A DNA stretch of 64,000 nt from Ignavibacteriales bacterium (GTDB lineage Bacteria > Bacteroidota > Ignavibacteria > Ignavibacteriales > Ignavibacteriaceae), in assembly GCA_016707115.1 (NCBI GenBank), contig JADJIH010000006.1:310001-374000 (forward strand), written 5' to 3'. This document shows positions 61,953 through 64,000 of this stretch, piece after piece. Under the pieces are notes generated by a model, which had not been told where the DNA came from, ran no database searches, and was given only the letters and a program-made list of their open reading frames with translations. The position numbers were made by a program, and so were the translations under genes. The stretch's first letter is position 1. The number at the start of each line of letters is the position of its first letter.

Positions 61953-64000
61953 ATGGTTCCTAAAATAATTATTATTACCATCGTTACGACTGCATTTCTT
62001 TTTTCCCAATCAGTTAAAACTCCATATGATTATGTTAATCCTTACATTGGTACAAAAGACATGGGACATACATTTCCTGGTGCAACTGTTCCATTTGGAA
62101 TGGTTCAATTAAGTCCCGAGACGGATACAGTTTTATTTACTTATGGTAAAGGATACAATCCAGAAGTTTATCGTTATTGTTCAGGTTATCAATATGATGA
62201 CAATACGATTGTTGGATTTTCACATACACATTTTAATGGAACCGGACATTCTGATCTTGGCGATTTTTTAGTTATGCCGACTTTTGGTGAATTGCAAATC
62301 AATCCTGGAACCAAAGACGATCCTGATTCTGGTTATCGATCTCGATATTCACATCAAACAGAAGAAGCATATCCTGGATTTTATAAGGTTAAACTGGATG
62401 ATTATAACATTAATGCAGAACTAACAACAACTGAAAGAGTTGGATTTCATAAATATACTTTCCCAAAAACTGATTCTGCACATATTATTCTTGATTTAAC
62501 TTCCGGCATTTATAATTATGATGGAAAAGTTATTTGGTCATCAATACGAGTTGAGAATGATACGCTTGTTACAGGTTACAGACAAACAAACGGCTGGGCG
62601 AGAACCCGATTACTTTATTTCGCGATGACCTTTTCAAAGCCAATCGAATCTTATGGGCTGGTTAACAAAGAAGAATTGATCTATAAAGGATTTTGGAGAA
62701 AGTTTAATCAGAATAAAAATTTTCCTGAACAAGCTGGACACGAAATTGTGAGTTACTTTAATTTTAAAACTGAAGATGGTGAATCAATACTTATTAAATT
62801 TGCTTTATCCGCTGTTAGTACAAATAATGCTATTGAGAATTTAAATGCGGAGATATCGCACTGGGATTTTGAAAAAATTAAGTTACAAGCAAAACAAAAA
62901 TGGAATAATGAGTTATCAAAGATTACAATAGAAACTGATGTAGAACGCAAAGTAAATTTCTATACTTCAATGTATCACAGCTTTATGAATCCAATTATTT
63001 ATAATGATGTTAACGGAGAATATCGCGGGCTTGATCAAAATATATACAAAGCTGAAGGGTTTACAAATTATACAATCTTTTCCTTGTGGGATACTTATCG
63101 TGCACTACATCCGCTTTATACAATCATCCAGCAGCAGAGAACAAATGATATTGTAAATTCAATGTTAGCACATTACGATCAAAGTGTCCATAAAATTTTG
63201 CCAATCTGGTCGCACTACTCAAATGAAAACTGGTGCATGATTGGATATCACGCAGTTCCTGTTATTGTTGATGCTTATATGAAAGGATTGCGAAAGTATG
63301 ACACTAATAAAGCATTTGATGCAGTTCTGTCTAGCTCAAACTATGAACTTTATGATGGTATTGGTTATTATAAAAAATACGGATTTGTTCCCGAGGATTT
63401 GAATTCCAACTCTGCATCAAAAACTTTAGAATATGCTTATGATGATTGGACAATCTACAAGTTTGCTGAATCAATTGGAGAAAAGAAAATCGCTGATGAA
63501 TATTTTAAGAGAGCTCAATATTATAAAAATCTTTTTCATCCAGTAACAAAATTTATAAGAGCGAAGAATTCAGATGGAAAATTCAAAGAACCGTTTGATG
63601 CATTAAGCACAGCTAATCAAGGTTACATTGAAGGTAACGCGTGGAATTACTCGCTATACGTTCCGCATGATGTTAAAGGATTTATAAATTTACTTGGAAG
63701 CAAAGAAAAATTAATTACCTGGATTGATTCACTTTTTACAATGCACATTTCAGATGAAAGTTTTGCCCACAGCGAAGATATTGACCGCGCAGGTATGATT
63801 GGAAATTATGTTCATGGAAATGAACCAAGTCATCAAGTCCCATATATGTATTGTTATGCTGGTGAGCCATGGAAAACTCAAGAAAAAATTCATCAAATAG
63901 TTAACTCAATGTATAAAAACAAACCGGATGGATTATCAGGAAATGATGATTGTGGGCAAATGTCTGCGTGGTACATATTTAGCGTGTTAGGGTTTTATCC
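61953..64000 (+). CDS. GH92-family alpha-mannosidase (3' end outside the window)
   Basis: An open frame from the ATG at 61953 to the window edge, 682 codons without a stop. After a signal peptide ('VPKIIIITIVTTAFLFSQ') comes the GH92 N-domain: 'YVNPYIGTKDMGHTFPGATV', 'GFSHTHFNGTGHSDLGDFL'. The catalytic (alpha/alpha)6 part follows: 'FSLWDTYRALHPLY', 'LPIWSHYSNENWCMIGYHAV', 'EGNAWNYSLYVPHD', 'HGNEPSHQVPYMYCYAGEPW' and 'LSGNDDCGQMSAWYIFSVLG'. The last two carry the conserved calcium and acid/base region. GH92 enzymes trim alpha-mannosides from N-glycans or mannans. About 60-80 residues are probably missing. Confidence 0.93.
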   Translation, partial: MVPKIIIITIVTTAFLFSQSVKTPYDYVNPYIGTKDMGHTFPGATVPFGMVQLSPETDTVLFTYGKGYNPEVYRYCSGYQYDDNTIVGFSHTHFNGTGHSDLGDFLVMPTFGELQINPGTKDDPDSGYRSRYSHQTEEAYPGFYKVKLDDYNINAELTTTERVGFHKYTFPKTDSAHIILDLTSGIYNYDGKVIWSSIRVENDTLVTGYRQTNGWARTRLLYFAMTFSKPIESYGLVNKEELIYKGFWRKFNQNKNFPEQAGHEIVSYFNFKTEDGESILIKFALSAVSTNNAIENLNAEISHWDFEKIKLQAKQKWNNELSKITIETDVERKVNFYTSMYHSFMNPIIYNDVNGEYRGLDQNIYKAEGFTNYTIFSLWDTYRALHPLYTIIQQQRTNDIVNSMLAHYDQSVHKILPIWSHYSNENWCMIGYHAVPVIVDAYMKGLRKYDTNKAFDAVLSSSNYELYDGIGYYKKYGFVPEDLNSNSASKTLEYAYDDWTIYKFAESIGEKKIADEYFKRAQYYKNLFHPVTKFIRAKNSDGKFKEPFDALSTANQGYIEGNAWNYSLYVPHDVKGFINLLGSKEKLITWIDSLFTMHISDESFAHSEDIDRAGMIGNYVHGNEPSHQVPYMYCYAGEPWKTQEKIHQIVNSMYKNKPDGLSGNDDCGQMSAWYIFSVLGFY

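Overview
The window is an AT-rich bacterial chromosome segment, roughly one third GC by eye. It most likely comes from a member of the Ignavibacteria (Bacteroidota/Chlorobiota group). The clues are two secreted proteins ending in a type IX secretion sorting domain with the 'QNYPNPFNP' signature, several TonB-dependent receptors with a DUF4249-type companion, a bacillithiol deacetylase, LpxH (so a Gram-negative lipid A pathway), and Shine-Dalgarno sites in front of many genes. The genus cannot be fixed from sequence alone.

Layout. 1-7450 (mostly plus): tail of a MinD-like ATPase, a NifX-type protein, pyruvoyl arginine decarboxylase, a predicted metal exporter, a thioesterase, purM, a TatD nuclease fused to a radical SAM domain, a PBP4-type DD-carboxypeptidase and prmA. 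7500-11277 (minus): a secreted small protein, an exported amidohydrolase and a T9SS-targeted Asp-box protein. 11479-26421 (plus): bshB1, pckA, acetyl-CoA synthetase, an outer-membrane receptor/lipoprotein operon, an S37-like peptidase and a MacA/MacB-like ABC efflux operon.

26419-28088 holds two related palindromic elements. One carries a REP-associated tyrosine transposase (RAYT). The other looks like its internally deleted derivative. They bracket a patatin-like phospholipase gene and supply stop codons or end codons to neighbouring genes.

28074-46090 is a long minus-strand block for citrate and tricarboxylate metabolism. In transcription order it holds an isocitrate/isopropylmalate-type dehydrogenase, CstA, an HD-like protein, a fungal-type homoaconitase-like hydratase, a T9SS protein, an MmgE/PrpD protein, a CitD-CitE fusion, two tandemly duplicated TonB receptors and CitF. 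The receptors arose from an exact 2,914-bp tandem duplication whose junction is still readable. Three 'four-helix-bundle' (S23/Avd-like) cassettes lie between genes of this block. Each is edged by its own degenerate 7- or 8-base repeat array; one is frameshifted and one is wrecked and overlaps a homopolymer-rich stretch that looks like poor sequence.

46275-64000: a large hybrid histidine kinase followed by a solitary DNA methyltransferase, the SRP RNA, a second suspicious homopolymer stretch, then sixA, an EthD-like protein, a lipoprotein, an L,D-transpeptidase, uvrC and glgC (all minus). Last come an M1 peptidase, lpxH, a class A PBP split by a one-base homopolymer frameshift, tRNA-Leu(CAG) and a GH92 alpha-mannosidase that runs off the end (all plus).

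Most promising for follow-up are the four-helix-bundle cassettes with private repeat arrays, the RAYT element with its RAYT-less partner around the patatin gene, and the citrate module with embedded duplicated receptors. All identifications come from reading the sequence; no database search was run.
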